In this document: positions 11,413 to 22,625 of the stretch, piece by piece | Layout: every line of letters begins with the position of its first letter | How positions within the stretch are numbered: position 1 is the first letter of the stretch | Assembly (NCBI RefSeq): GCF_000237925.1 | Contig: NC_031495.1 | Coordinates: 33,922,062-33,986,061, forward strand | DNA: 64,000 bases | DNA from: Schistosoma mansoni | Lineage: Eukaryota; Platyhelminthes; Trematoda; Strigeidida; Schistosomatidae | Reading direction: 5' to 3' | The notes under the pieces: model-generated | The model's database searches: none | Told to the model about the DNA's origin: nothing | What the model saw: only the letters and a program-made list of their open reading frames with translations | Translations under genes and position numbers: made by a program

Positions 11413-12150
11413 GAATGCATACTGCTGAGACATCACAAATTGAAACTAAGTAGTTGTTTAAAGATCCTTAGTTCTCATCAGCATTGAACTTGGCATTAGT
11501 TTATGATGACATTATTAAAATATCAAACAGTTATCACTTGAACAGTTGTTCAAATATTCAGATTGAATTATATCCATATTTAACGTATACACATATTATA
11601 AAATACGTTAATATATTATGATTACTAGTTATTACATTTTGTTTAACAAGAAGTGTTCATTACAGTAATATATAAACATATGTTAAACTTCCAATCGGCT
11701 ACAATTGTTCGGTATTAAACTCTATACTGGTTGAATGACCTTATAACTCGCTATGAAAATTAAAGAACATATGTGAGACATTACATATATTCCTACTGAT
11801 CATAATTAAAAGCCTCCAACTATTGACTTATTATTGAGCTATGAAAACAAAACAGCAGTAACATCTGAGTGAAAATCTAATTAAAAAAAAAAGAAATCTA
11901 TTTGGTTTTATTTCACATCACACTAGAAAAGTGATTAAATAAAACTCTTACATAATCGCTAGAAATTCTATAAATAGTTAAACATTATCAAAATAATTAC
12001 AATCCAACAGCCTAAAAAATCAAGATAAATAACTTATCAGTATCGGTCTGTGAGTAGGAGAATTTGGTTATTTTGAAAAAGGGAAAAGATACACATGATT
12101 ATGTTGCTTGAACACTGATAAAATTGTAAATAAACATTGCAGTAAAACTA
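11413..12150. other. AT-rich intergenic DNA
   Basis: No supported feature. Confidence 0.4.
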
Positions 12151-12154
12151 AAAT

Positions 12155-12380
12155 TAATTCATATGCCCACTTGGTGCTGTTTACGTGAATCTTCCCATTG
12201 ATGTTTAGGACTGTAATTTATCAATCTCTTATTACTGTATGTGCATACTGTGAGTATTGCCTTGATATTGCCTTAAATCACAAGCATTATAAGCAAAGAT
12301 GGATAGTGGCTAGCAGTGGAATCCAGGACGCGCGTTTTGTCCTATTTGAGTGGCACATCCAGCTGATGAGTCCCAAATAT
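12155..12380 (-). mobile_element. Family 2 SINE, chimeric copy with facing hammerhead halves
   Basis: The minus-strand tail and the 3' half of the hammerhead (12318-12350: CCTATT.., GAC, GCGCGTC, CTGGATTCC) are followed on the plus strand by the 5' half (12353-12378: ACATCCAGCTGATGAGTCCC). A head-to-head break has split the ribozyme into two halves on opposite strands, so neither is complete. Confidence 0.7.
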
Positions 12381-12468
12381 ATCTTTTTAATATTGGATTT
12401 GAATAACATCACAGTTTGGTTAGTTTCAGTTTTTAATTGAAACAGAACACTTGAGGGAAATATGATTC

Positions 12469-12472
<4 letters not shown>

Positions 12473-12502
<30 letters not shown>

Positions 12503-12503
12503 A
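12473..12503. repeat. (TA)n microsatellite
   Basis: About 31 bp of alternating TA. Confidence 0.9.
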
Positions 12504-12691
12504 CTCTTGCAGTAATCGAATGTTTTGTTTGAGATATTGGCCGATCAGAATGATCACTTAATGAAAGAAAGCACAATTAAAACTTGAGTTGATAGTTTTT
12601 AAGTTTTCTTGAGATAACCATGAAAGTATTTAGTCCTAAGGGATGGGAAAAGTAATACATACTTTCATCAAAACTACTAATTAAAATATTG

Positions 12692-12945
12692 GGAAAGGTG
12701 TTGGAAGTGTATAAGACATACATGATGGGAATCACCAAACTACATCACGAGTCAAGCCCTAACTTGGAATCCTGAAGGAAAACAGAAAATAGGGGGACCG
12801 AAGAACACACTGCTCTAAGAATTGGAAGCAGACATGAAAAGGATCAATAGCAACTGGAAAGGACTGCCCAGGACATGATTGGATGGAGAGTGCTTGTGGG
12901 TGGCTTGTGCTCCTTTAGAAGGAGTGTTAGGCGTAAGTAAGCAAG
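12692..12945 (+). mobile_element. RTE-like LINE 3' end with target-site duplication
   Basis: 5'-truncated copy of the RTE C-terminus ([10 protein letters not shown] and ELEADMKRINSNWK are readable in broken frames), ending in GTAAGTAAGCAAG, the short tandem tail typical of the RTE clade. It is flanked by the direct repeat TAATTAAAATATTG (12678-12691 and 12946-12959), a clear target-site duplication. Confidence 0.88.
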
Positions 12946-12959
12946 TAATTAAAATATTG

Positions 12960-14061
12960 ATTACTTACAAATGGTCATCAGTTATACTACGACACAACTA
13001 AATTAAATTATTTACATTCTTATTTGTGCTACAGATTTAAATATTTTTCAGTAATGTTCCAGACGGTCAATGGATGATAAAATCTGCTTAGTTCTAAAGA
13101 CGAATATCACAACAAAATTAGATTTTGTTAAAAAAGAGAGATATTAAGATACGTCTTCGGTGTGACAGCGCTAGAAACTGTCCACCTATATGATTACAGT
13201 TTTGATAAGCGGAATTGAATACAGAATAACAAATTACATAAAAAATATTTTATCATAATTTATATTAATAAAGTGGAACTTGAAAGTTTATACTTACCTT
13301 AATACTGCTGGGAACTTCAAAACAATCCAAAGCAACAAAATGTTAAAGATGATTAACTCTTAATATATTCTCATGGACTAAATAAGAAAGAGAAAGTTTT
13401 AAAATCAGCCTATCCTTTTGTTCCCATTAGGATAAAGATTCTCCTAAATTGAAAGGGAACAACGGGTAGTTTTGTTTAAATTTATTTTCGAAGTTCTTTA
13501 TAGACCATCACTTGATTGAATCCCAAATTGTATTTTATCGACAACTGGTAATTGAATTTCAAAATCTAGAAACGAAGAAACAAAAAAATTACAACTCATA
13601 ACTTGAAAATTGATAAAAATTAAATATTATTAAGTGATACATACATAGTTTTAGTAGATTAAACATTACTGAATGATCATTATTCGACTCAATTCCTATG
13701 AAAGTTTACCCCTAATATCTCTACTACTAACAAGTAATACATTGATTAATATCAAAATAATGTACACTGTTGATTTCACTTAACATGATTCATAAGATTT
13801 GATTAGATAACGTCAGCAATTATGATGTAATAATACTTGAATAAAGACTAAACTCGTCTAAGCAGTGGCAACCAATACAGCTAATCCCTACATATATGAA
13901 GTCACAATATACTAATGGAATTAAAACTTTCTTTTGGTGTACATATAGTTAAGTCAAAGATGAAGATCCGAAAAATAAGTGAAAATCTCTTATCCTCAAA
14001 AGCTGAATGGCAAAATATAAAAAATCAAGATTTATATATATTTTTAGAGGGGGGTCTTGTG
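12960..14061. other. AT-rich intergenic DNA
   Basis: No supported feature. Confidence 0.4.
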
Positions 14062-14467
14062 AAGATTTTAGTAATTTTATATAGTTGAGATCATGAGTCA
14101 ATTGAAGCTAAACCATCATGGGAAACCTGGATGAACTGGATGGCCGTTTCGTCCCATTGTGGGACTCCTCAGCAGTGCGCATCCACGATCCCGTCTCGCC
14201 AGATTCGAACACAGGACCTATCGGTCTCACGCGCAAACGCTTAACCTCTAGATCACTGAGATGACGTCCAAGGGTGTTAATGTCTAACTTCAACTAATCC
14301 ACGAAATTGAGCAAAAATTCACCAATTGTCTTCAGTGAGTTGATATCTCCCAACAGACCTGGTTGAACTCCACTGGTTACTGCTTCTCACTAAAACTCCA
14401 GGAAATACCTCATGGAGCCAGTCACTAGTGAGCACATGATGATTATTATCCGAAGGGGGTTTTGTGG
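14062..14467 (-). mobile_element. Family 1 hammerhead SINE, left arm of inverted duplication
   Basis: Near-identical in reverse to 14888-15270, including private variants (TGTGTTCGAATCTGGC around the B box and the ATC cleavage triplet). The shared private variants show duplication of one copy, not two independent insertions. The right edge is the assembly gap. Confidence 0.88.
14132..14178 (-). ncRNA. Family 1 hammerhead ribozyme, core intact (ATC site)
   Basis: Minus strand: CACTG, CTGAGGA, perfect stem II GTCCC/GGGAC, GAAA, a stem III with one mismatch, and cleavage triplet ATC (allowed by the NUH rule). Confidence 0.78.
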
Positions 14468-14667
14468 NNNNNNNNNNNNNNNNNNNNNNNNNNNNNNNNN
14501 NNNNNNNNNNNNNNNNNNNNNNNNNNNNNNNNNNNNNNNNNNNNNNNNNNNNNNNNNNNNNNNNNNNNNNNNNNNNNNNNNNNNNNNNNNNNNNNNNNNN
14601 NNNNNNNNNNNNNNNNNNNNNNNNNNNNNNNNNNNNNNNNNNNNNNNNNNNNNNNNNNNNNNNNNNN
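14468..14667. other. Assembly gap (200 N)
   Basis: Exactly 200 unknown bases, a conventional scaffold-gap size, located between the two arms of an inverted duplication. Any ORF called through it is an artefact. Confidence 1.
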
Positions 14668-14865
14668 AGATCAATAACATAATACTAAGTAGATTTGAGT
14701 AGTATTTTTTAAAATAACAAAAAAAGGGAAATAAATTACTGAAATGCAATTATAAATAGAATTTCCCTGCATATGTCCTGATAATTTTGTCAAATAAATG
14801 ATCTCTTTCCAAAACAACATAAAAAAGGTACAATGTTTTTAACATTTTAAACTAACTCATGATTT

Positions 14866-15275
14866 CAACTATATAAAATTACTAAAATCTCCACAAAACC
14901 CCCTTCTGATAATAATCATCATGTGCTCACTAGTGACTGGCTCCATGAGGTATTTCCTGGAGTTTTAGTGAGAAGCAGTAACCAGTGGAGTTCAACCAGG
15001 TCTGTTGGGAGATATCAACTCACTGAAGACAATTGGTGAATTTTTGCTCAATTTCGTGGATTAGTTGAAGTTAGACATTAACACCCTTGGACGTCATCTC
15101 AGTGATCTAGAGGTTAAGCGTTTGCGCGTGAGACCGATAGGTCCTGTGTTCGAATCTGGCGAGACGGGATCGTGGATGCGCACTGCTGAGGAGTCCCACA
15201 ATGGGACGAAACGGCCATCCAGTTCATCCAGGTTTCCCATGATGGTTTAGCTTCAATTGACTCATGATTTCAGCT
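14866..15275 (+). mobile_element. Family 1 hammerhead SINE, right arm of inverted duplication
   Basis: Begins with the terminal segment (ACTAAAATCTCCACAAAAC), then body, A-box tract CTCAGTGATCTAGAGGTTAAGC (15097-15119), B box TGTTCGAATC (15147-15156), the hammerhead, and the terminal segment again up to GACTCATGATTTCAGC. It is the clearest full-length plus-strand unit of family 1 in the window. Confidence 0.88.
15180..15226 (+). ncRNA. Family 1 hammerhead ribozyme, core intact (ATC site)
   Basis: CTGAGGA at 15186-15192, stem II GTCCC/GGGAC, GAAA, cleavage triplet ATC. Identical to its partner at 14132-14178. Confidence 0.78.
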
Positions 15276-15339
15276 ATTAAATTTAATATTGAAAAGTTAG
15301 AATTTTGGTCTCGATTCTAATTATTTGTAGCACATTAAG

Positions 15340-15640
15340 TCATCTTTTTGCCCTAGTGAGGGACTCCACAACAGTGCAAAACAATGATCGCACACGAGAG
15401 ACTCAAACCGACAAACTTCTGTCTCGCCAGGTCGCTTAACCTCTAGACCATTGAGCTAGCGTCCACGGCGTTAGTATCTAAATTCAACCAATCCACGATA
15501 TTGAGCGACCATCTTCCATTGTCGTCGGTTGGTAACCACCTCACGCCCGACCAGGTTACACTCCACCGGTCACGGCTTTTCACTAGACTTCGGAGAATCA
15601 CCTCTTTAAGCTAGTCGTTAGTAGCTCATAATAATTATCA
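15340..15640 (-). mobile_element. Family 1 SINE, older diverged copy
   Basis: Minus-strand body and tRNA-like part (CGCTTAACCTCTAGACCATTGAGC is the reverse of the A-box tract), with a decayed hammerhead at 15340-15390 that lacks a normal GAAA/cleavage region. Confidence 0.7.
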
Positions 15641-16442
15641 GTGCTTCAAAATTTTTGAAAGTGGTCCAACATTGACCAGTTCATCATCTCAATAAAAGGG
15701 CATGATACCACTCAGTTGTTGAGAAAGAATATAATGTGTAATGATTGATTTAAAACAGCAATTTAAGATATCGTAACCAGTTCTATTTCGAAGCCATAAC
15801 TGACATTATCAGTCAAGTTGTAAATAAAGCGATAACTCACAAACAATATCGGTCAAGGTATACCGTAAATTATAGACTGATTGAAGTTTGAAAAATAGAC
15901 TACTATATTCCAAATTAATGACCTAAAAATCTCGCACTCTCTAAAAGAACTAATCTTCATATATCCTATCCTGTTCGAGATTATAATTTGGGTGCTTCCT
16001 AAGAATCTTAAACTAAGAAGATACATTTAACCAATGCTTTTCAATTGGATTTTTATTAAATTGTCATAAGTTATTAAGTTATTTCTGTTTTAGTTGAAGA
16101 TTACTTGTTAATTTGATATGAGTAACTGGAGTGTTAGTGTGTGTGTTGAACTGCAAGCTAAAACGATGATGCTGATGATTTTGTTTAGAGCTTATCGTGG
16201 ATAGTCATTACTTTATGTTAAATTTGACTTTTGAACAAAGTTGACAGTTTTATAATTTCAATTAACAAAAATTATCAAAGCGAAAATGTGCACTGTACTA
16301 ATATACATAGGTGGTGACATAAATACCTTATATCTCACAATGATCACAATAGAAGAAAGTCATCTGATCATATTCCATTAGTCTATATGTTCACTATCAA
16401 TTAATTTGTACGTCATTTTAATACAATCTAGTAAATGTTACC
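15641..16442. other. AT-rich intergenic DNA
   Basis: No supported feature. Confidence 0.4.
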
Positions 16443-16768
16443 TTCAGTGTTTTCGATGTTCACTAGGTATATCGTATCAAACACAGTCAATCACACTCGT
16501 TCATTCCATTGTTCATTATCACATTTTACATTGAAATTCTCATTACATTTAGTATTCAATAACACAATACTTCACTTTATCTGTGTATTTCATCCAACAT
16601 CTTAAATTGTCATACATTAGACCTATTCAGAGGAGAAAGTTGTCAGTAGTTGTAAACATTTGAAATGAAATGTTTAATGAGAATTCTACTGTGCAATGTA
16701 CAATCGACTCATTAAAGGAATGGAGAAATGAATGAAAGTACTGAATAGAACACATTCAATGAACACTG
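16443..16768 (+). repeat. 326-bp inverted repeat, left arm
   Basis: Nearly identical to the reverse complement of 20191-20516; I count only a handful of differences. It has no coding potential. The right edge coincides with an RTE insertion site. Confidence 0.9.
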
Positions 16769-16771
16769 TAA

Positions 16772-17070
16772 CTTACTTACTTACTTATTTCGCCTGTTAC
16801 TCCCTATGGAGCATAGGCCGCCGACTAGCATTCTCCAACCCACTCTGTCCTAGCCCTTCTTTTCTAGTTCTATCCAACTTTTGTTCATTCTTCTCATGTC
16901 TGTCTCCATTTCTCGAATTAATGTGTTCTTTGGTCTTCCTCTTCTCCTTTGGCCTTCAGGATTTCATGTGAGGGCTTGCCTTGTGATGCAGTTGGGTGCT
17001 TTCCTCAACATGTGTCCTTTCCACTTCCAGCGCTTCTTCCTGATTTCTTCCTCCGCTGGAATCTGGTTTG
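16772..17070 (-). mobile_element. RTE-like LINE 3' end with target-site duplication
   Basis: Minus-strand translation gives [28 protein letters not shown] and GRPKN-like blocks (partly frameshifted), then the tail seen on plus as ACTTACTTACTTATTTCGCC. The 14-bp duplication AATG(A/G)ACACTGTAA flanks it (16758-16771, 17071-17084). It is truncated at its 5' end. Confidence 0.88.
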
Positions 17071-17084
17071 AATGGACACTGTAA

Positions 17085-18555
17085 ACATCATAGATAATCT
17101 CATGTAGTACCATTATTGAATTACTCACTGTTTTGTAGTGAATTTCATTTAAACAAAAGAGTGTAATATTAAATAAAAAACAAACAAAATAACAAGGATT
17201 AAAATGAAAAAAAGGGTGATAAGTAAAGGGAGAAAAAAAGATTCTCATCAAATAACAATTTTAGCCTATAATAATTCATACAAAAATTTAATGTAAATAT
17301 ACATGTAAATATAAACGAGTCAACTTTTATAGAAATACATTAAGATATATCTATATATATGCTCACAAGTACACATCATACACACATGTATACACTTATA
17401 AAGTAAAAATGTCAAAAGGTAACAGAATAGCATAAAATGACTGAAATGTGAGTGTGGTATATGTTTTTATGATGATTTTTATTTTTTTTATTGTTGCCAA
17501 AAAAGCAAAGAAAATATCCTTTCATTTTCTCTTTCCAAAATGAGAATACATGTACTCTCTCTCTCTCACTTTTTCTCATTATTATAGTCATTAATATTAC
17601 AGTTAGTAATGATAATCATCATAATAATAACAGTTTTAGATGGACTTATTGTTTCTAATGTCAAGTGATGATGAGACTTTGTTTTGTATTTCAATCATCT
17701 CTTCATTTGTTCATAAATAGATGCACATTCATACACATATATGAAGTTAAAGGTCCAGGATATACATTTTTAAAAACAATATTTCCATTTTCGGTCTCTT
17801 CCCTATGTTCTGACACCCACACACACATACACACACACGGATAAACACACTGTAAAATGCTCATGTAAGATAAAAATCAATTCAATTTATTCTAATTATT
17901 ATTATTGTTATTATCAATACTGAAGCATATAGTATTATTCTGAGTTGTTAAGTGTTTGTTTTTTTCTCATTTTTTTTTGTATTTTAGAATCTACTTTTAC
18001 TATATCTTTCTTTTATGTCCGGACAATGATGAGGAATAGGTGGGTTAGGGGAGCGGGGGAGGGTAGAAATAATCCAATCAGTAATGAGATTAATTTTTTT
18101 TTGTTATTTATCTATAAGGAAATAAAAAAATGAATATAATGAAGGATAATAAATTAGATAGAAAATATGTACATCTATATCTATGCATATTCATTTACTC
18201 ACTCTTAATTGTTTAGTCAAATTAAACGTAGATGGAAGAGGAGAAATAGAAGGGTTCTATAGTACAATATATATATATAATGCTTAGATGTCTTTCTGTA
18301 TTCGTTCGATATATATTTTACTGATTACTAATGATACAACTACTAGTAATGTTATTATTATTACTACTCCTACTATTTAATAACATGAATGAACAATTTA
18401 AGCCAAATATAATTGTCAGTTCATAAACAACTTAATTGTAAGGTGTTTTCCTTCTATGTAGGAAAAGTAAATTGGGAAAAAATAGTGAAAAGATTTCTTT
18501 ATTATCGTTTTATATTTTGTTCAACACCTATCTAAAGTACTCCTTTCCTAATCTC

Positions 18556-18607
<52 letters not shown>

Positions 18608-18699
18608 TGAGGCATCTTTATTTAAATTCATAAAGGGAACTAACTGCATGAAATATATGAAGTTACATTTTTTCTGTAATTTCAAATAACAAGGCATAA
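17085..18699. other. AT-rich, microsatellite-rich DNA
   Basis: CA-rich runs near 17815-17840, CT run near 17556-17570, and (TA)n of about 45 bp at 18560-18604. No gene supported. Confidence 0.5.
18560..18604. repeat. (TA)n microsatellite
   Basis: About 45 bp of alternating TA. Confidence 0.9.
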
Positions 18700-18998
18700 A
18701 TACACTTAGTATTGTTTGCTTGAATCTTCCAATTGATGTTTTAGGACTGCAACTGGTCAGTCTCTTATTGGCATATGTGCATACTGTGCGTATTGCCTCG
18801 ATATAGCCTTAATTCACAAGCATGGTAAGCAAAGATGGATAGTGGCTAGCAGTGAAAGCGAAGGTATTGGGTTCTAGTCCCAGAGTGAAAATCAATTCTG
18901 AGATGCAGATACATCCAGCTGACAAGTCTCAAATGGGACGAAACGCGCGTCCTGGATTCCACTGCTAGCCACTATCCATCTTTGCTTACCAAGGTATA
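18700..18998 (+). mobile_element. Family 2 SINE, inverted chimera with hammerhead in a hairpin loop
   Basis: 18700-18855 is the family tail in antisense, ending TGGATAGTGGCTAGCAGTG. It then joins a sense tRNA-like segment (B box GGGTTCTAGTCCC) and hammerhead, followed by the sense CACTGCTAGCCACTATCC. The two ends (about 18818-18854 and 18961-18997) are perfect or near-perfect inverted repeats. Confidence 0.82.
18911..18961 (+). ncRNA. Hammerhead ribozyme with core mutation
   Basis: Helix I ATCCAG/CTGGAT, stem II GTCTC/GGGAC, GAAA and GTC are all present, but the core reads CTGACAA instead of CTGANGA. This replaces an invariant G, so cleavage is probably lost. Confidence 0.75.
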
Positions 18999-20190
18999 AA
19001 TAGTTTTTTATTTAATTCTGTTACATAATATGTATTATATCAAGTAAGTGGTTCTATTGGATGAAATTGTTTATATTTATGTTACTGGGTTTATCTGACG
19101 AGATTGGTTTTTTTCAAAAAATTTCCAGGTAATTCATTGCATAGTTTCTCGGAAATCAATTCATACAATGATTATTAGAAAAAGTCTTCAATTGTCATAC
19201 ATTATATTTTAGCTCTGGTTAATACGACAGGAGTTTGTTATATCCTAGTGAAGACATAAGTACGAGTAACTTCCGGGACCTAATAATAGACGATTATTTT
19301 ATATATATTCTTATTGTATAACTATTGAGTAATTAGATTGTGTTTATCTATATTCATCTAATCATAAGCTTCATTTTGATCCATGGATTATTATCACACG
19401 AATTAGTGTCCCTGAATTATATTCAGTTTATTGATTACTGTATCCCATGTTCACAGCCACATTTGGCTTGATCCTGTACAAATATTATTTTGTATTTTAT
19501 GGTGTGATGCGGTCTGTCTATCTGGTATATAAGCCGAATATGCTTGAAATAAGTTATTCTCATAGTAGATGTAATTGGTGTTTTTGGACTCAATTGGAAG
19601 GGCTAGGCGGACAAGGGACCAATAAGGACGCTACACTATTCATACTGGTCGAACTTCATTGACTTGGCACAGTGTTAAGATGAGACAAGTCGTATTTCGA
19701 TTGGTGGACAAATCACAGGTTAAGAGCCGAACTTAAAACCATAACGAATTGGATACGGCCTTTTTATATATTACAAAGTCATAACAGAGTTTATAAATAG
19801 TATTAACAATATGTTATTATTAAGGAAGTTTCATTTCTTCCATAAAATCAATCCTAAAGTAATAATCAATCAAGGTAACTAATCACTATGTCATAAAGTG
19901 ATTTATTGAAATATTGAAAGAAAAACAAAACAGTTTCTATGAATAGTATTTTAAATATATTATGCTTTATCATTAGTTTACTGTCAAGTGATCAGTTAAA
20001 CAAAGTTTCAAGAAGTAAATCTTTTCCACTTATTTCTCAGAGTAAATTATTAATTCTTTAAAATAAATTAATAAAATTTCTTCAGTTTCACCACTCCTGT
20101 ATTCTATAGATAGAATCTAATATTTTGTTCGATTTTAGTAAGTTTACTGACTAGTAAACAGATTATAGTTAACGTCATGTTCAGCGTTCT
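18999..20190. other. Intergenic DNA
   Basis: No supported gene. 19450-19760 is less AT-rich and has a TATATAAGC motif; it may be an unrecognised repeat, but I have no second copy in the window. Confidence 0.35.
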
Positions 20191-20516
20191 CAGTGCCCAT
20201 TGAATATGTTCTATTCAGTACTTTCATTCATTTCTCCATTCCTTTAATGAGTCGATTGTACATTGCACAGTAGAATTCTCATTAAACATTTCATTTCAAA
20301 TGTTTACAACTACTGACAACTTTCTCCTCTGAATAGGTCCAGTGTATGACAATTTAAGATGTTGGATGAAATACACAGATAAAGTGAAGTATTGTGTTAT
20401 TGAATACTAAATGTAATGAGAATTTCAATGTAAAATGTGATAATGAACAATGGAATGAACGAGTGTGATTGACTGTGTTTGATACGATATACCTAGTGAA
20501 CATTGAAAACATTGAA
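20191..20516 (-). repeat. 326-bp inverted repeat, right arm
   Basis: Inverted partner of 16443-16768; the arms enclose 3.4 kb. Confidence 0.9.
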
Positions 20517-21029
20517 GATAACCTCAACTCAGGTTTTTTTTAGTTATATCTTATTTTTTATTGACATAATCTTTATTAGTTAAAAACATTCTACAATCTA
20601 CTCTGAAATTATCAATGTACTATGTTACTCCCCCCCAAAAAAAAAATTTGTTTTATTTTATAGAAAAATATATTCGAAATTGTATTATGATAAATACTTT
20701 GAATGTATTTTAAATAGGTTAATAACACAGGCAAATTGAATTTTGTAAATAAAAACAAACACAAAGCATGAAATTGGTTTTATTTCTTATTTTTCTTTAT
20801 TTTTTGAATACAATACTGTAGCAAAATACAAATGTGCTCATCTCACTACAAGTTACAATTTTCTCACGTTTTGGGTTAGTGTTGCTACCTATTACCAAAA
20901 GTAAGATAAATTAATCAAGTATGTATTTAAGCAAAAATTACAGACTATCTCAGTGAATTCTGTTAACTATACAATGAACAGTCAATTTGCAAATTAACAA
21001 CCAATAGTCTCGATCTTCACTGTTTCTTC
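20517..21029. other. AT-rich intergenic DNA
   Basis: No supported feature. Confidence 0.35.
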
Positions 21030-21176
21030 TCTAATTCCATTGTTCGTCCATTTTCCTTCCGATCGCTCTTCGTTTCAGTTCTTTCCTCATCGGTCTTCTG
21101 CCAAAATACATTCTATGTCTGACCAACACCGTATACTACTTATATGGATATAAGTAGACCACACCACATCATAATT
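21030..21176 (+). repeat. Unclassified dispersed repeat R3, copy 2
   Basis: Diverged copy of 3400-3597, sharing CTTCGTTTC..TTCTTTCCTCATCGGTCTTCT and TACTTATATGGATAT. Confidence 0.6.
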
Positions 21177-21336
21177 AGAAAACTTACTAATGAGCTAATT
21201 GGAACACGAATGACTTTCTGGACGATTAAGATATTTACACCAATTTGGATATGAATGGATTCAGGTAATAAAGAAGAAATATATTACAGTTAGTTTATAG
21301 ATCCAGACTGTATGACAATGACTACCATGCAAAGAC

Positions 21337-21561
21337 TGCTATCGCTTCGGTTAATTTCGAAAGGTTGGAGTTCGATTGTTTGTTAATCAGCATGACAGAC
21401 TTCAGTGTATCAACTTGATGTCCTGCGTCAAGAAGATGTCTTACAATGGCACTGCTGGATGCTTTTAATCCATTTGACCTTGAAATTTTTGGAATATGTT
21501 CTTTGAATCGGACATAGGCTCTCCTTTCTATTCTACCAATGTAACTGTTTTGACAGGCACA
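21337..21561 (-). pseudogene. Penelope-like element fragment: GIY-YIG endonuclease part
   Basis: An uninterrupted minus-strand frame of 75 codons carries a CxC pair, then SYIGRIERRAYVRFKEHI and HLLDAGHQVDTLKS. This is the second half of the GIY-YIG nuclease domain at the C-terminus of Penelope-like retroelement proteins (YIG-x-I-x-R with downstream R and E-H). The reverse transcriptase part is absent, so it is a fragment. The open frame suggests that it is young or short by chance. Penelope-like elements are known to carry hammerheads, which is relevant to this window, but no hammerhead adjoins this fragment. Confidence 0.8.
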
Positions 21562-22364
21562 TAATAAAGTGAATTATATGTATGAAATAATATTTAGATT
21601 AATTGAATCTTACACATAGGTTATTACCATGAGTAGTTTGAATATCACCTGTGAAAATAACCATATCAACTGCTGATTTACCCTAAGATGAATCTAAATT
21701 GCAAGGAAATAATTGAAAAATTTTTGAGATTAGAAATTGCACCGTAAGTTTTTATGCTACTGTTTCTTTAAAAGTAGTCTGACTAAATTAAAAAAAAGCT
21801 TTATTGTATTCTAAACAATAGACAAGCTATAAAATGAATTTTATTATAACATAAATAATCGTCAGGTTTATAAAGACATAAATAATGTCAAGAAAAATTG
21901 TCCCATACAAATAACAATCCCATGTACAATTCAAGTACTGTTTTTATTTCTAACATAATTCATTTTACAATATATCCAATATAAGAAAGACAATTTTTTT
22001 TATTATTTTTAAACAATGCACTATGGAGATAGAGAGAAATAGCGGACAAACTATACTCATAAAACTAAGTCTCTGCACTATTCTATCCTACACAAATGTC
22101 TGTTATGTTTAATTATATACATATAACTACAAGAGACATTATCAAGCAAATTAATGATATAGAATGGTATGTAAGAATTATGGATGATAACTTTCAATGA
22201 TGATTAAGTTTATAAAAATTGAATAGGTAACAAAAATTTCCCTTTCTTTTTCAAAACAACAATTTATAAATATCTATGTTTTGATAGTAATATTAATAAT
22301 AAGAAGATAAATGATAAACGTAATTTTATTATTAAATTGACTTGGTTTTGTTTAGTTGTATAAT
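21562..22364. other. AT-rich intergenic DNA
   Basis: No supported feature. Confidence 0.4.
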
Positions 22365-22625
22365 CCCATTGTTATTTAAGGCTGCAATTGATTAGTCTCT
22401 TGTTGGCATACGTGCATCCTATGCGGATTGCCTCGATATTGCCTGAAGTCACAAGCTTTGTAAGCAAAGATGGATAGTGGCTAGCGGAGGAATCTAGGAC
22501 GTGCGTTTCGTCTTATTTAGGATTCGTCAGATGTGTGTACCTGCGTCTCAGAGTTGATGCTTGTGAATTAAGGCTATATCGACTCAAACCCAATACCATC
22601 TGCTTCAAACGCCACCATGAACATT
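22365..22625 (-). mobile_element. Family 2 SINE with small inverted insertion
   Basis: Tail, CTAGCC segment and hammerhead are in normal minus-strand order. After GAGTTGATGCTTG there is a short inverted piece of the unit's tail (TGAATTAAGGCTATATCGA, normally after the hammerhead), then the tRNA-like B-box region. The same junction occurs at 24782-25012, so it marks a subfamily. Confidence 0.75.
22490..22537 (-). ncRNA. Family 2 hammerhead, core present but weak stems
   Basis: CTGACGA, GAAA and GTC are present, but the closing pair of stem II is lost (A opposite C) and helix I is shortened. Activity is doubtful. Confidence 0.65.

Noticed and set aside
12198-12440. 80-codon ORF
   Set aside because: Lies on a family 2 repeat and its flank; translated repeat.
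14108-14293. Identical 61-codon ORFs here and at 15065-15250
   Set aside because: They are the tRNA-like and hammerhead part of family 1 read as protein. The same type of ORF appears in other copies (28329, 30025, 53235); not a gene.
14390-14749. ORFs running through the N block
   Set aside because: They exist only because unknown bases contain no stop codon.
15097-15156. tRNA gene
   Set aside because: A- and B-box-like motifs are present, but I cannot fold a full cloverleaf with anticodon arm; treated as a SINE promoter.
16881-17084. ORFs with repeated [11 protein letters not shown] and [15 protein letters not shown] text (also at 31263)
   Set aside because: These are antisense readings of the RTE 3' end; the real frame is on the minus strand.
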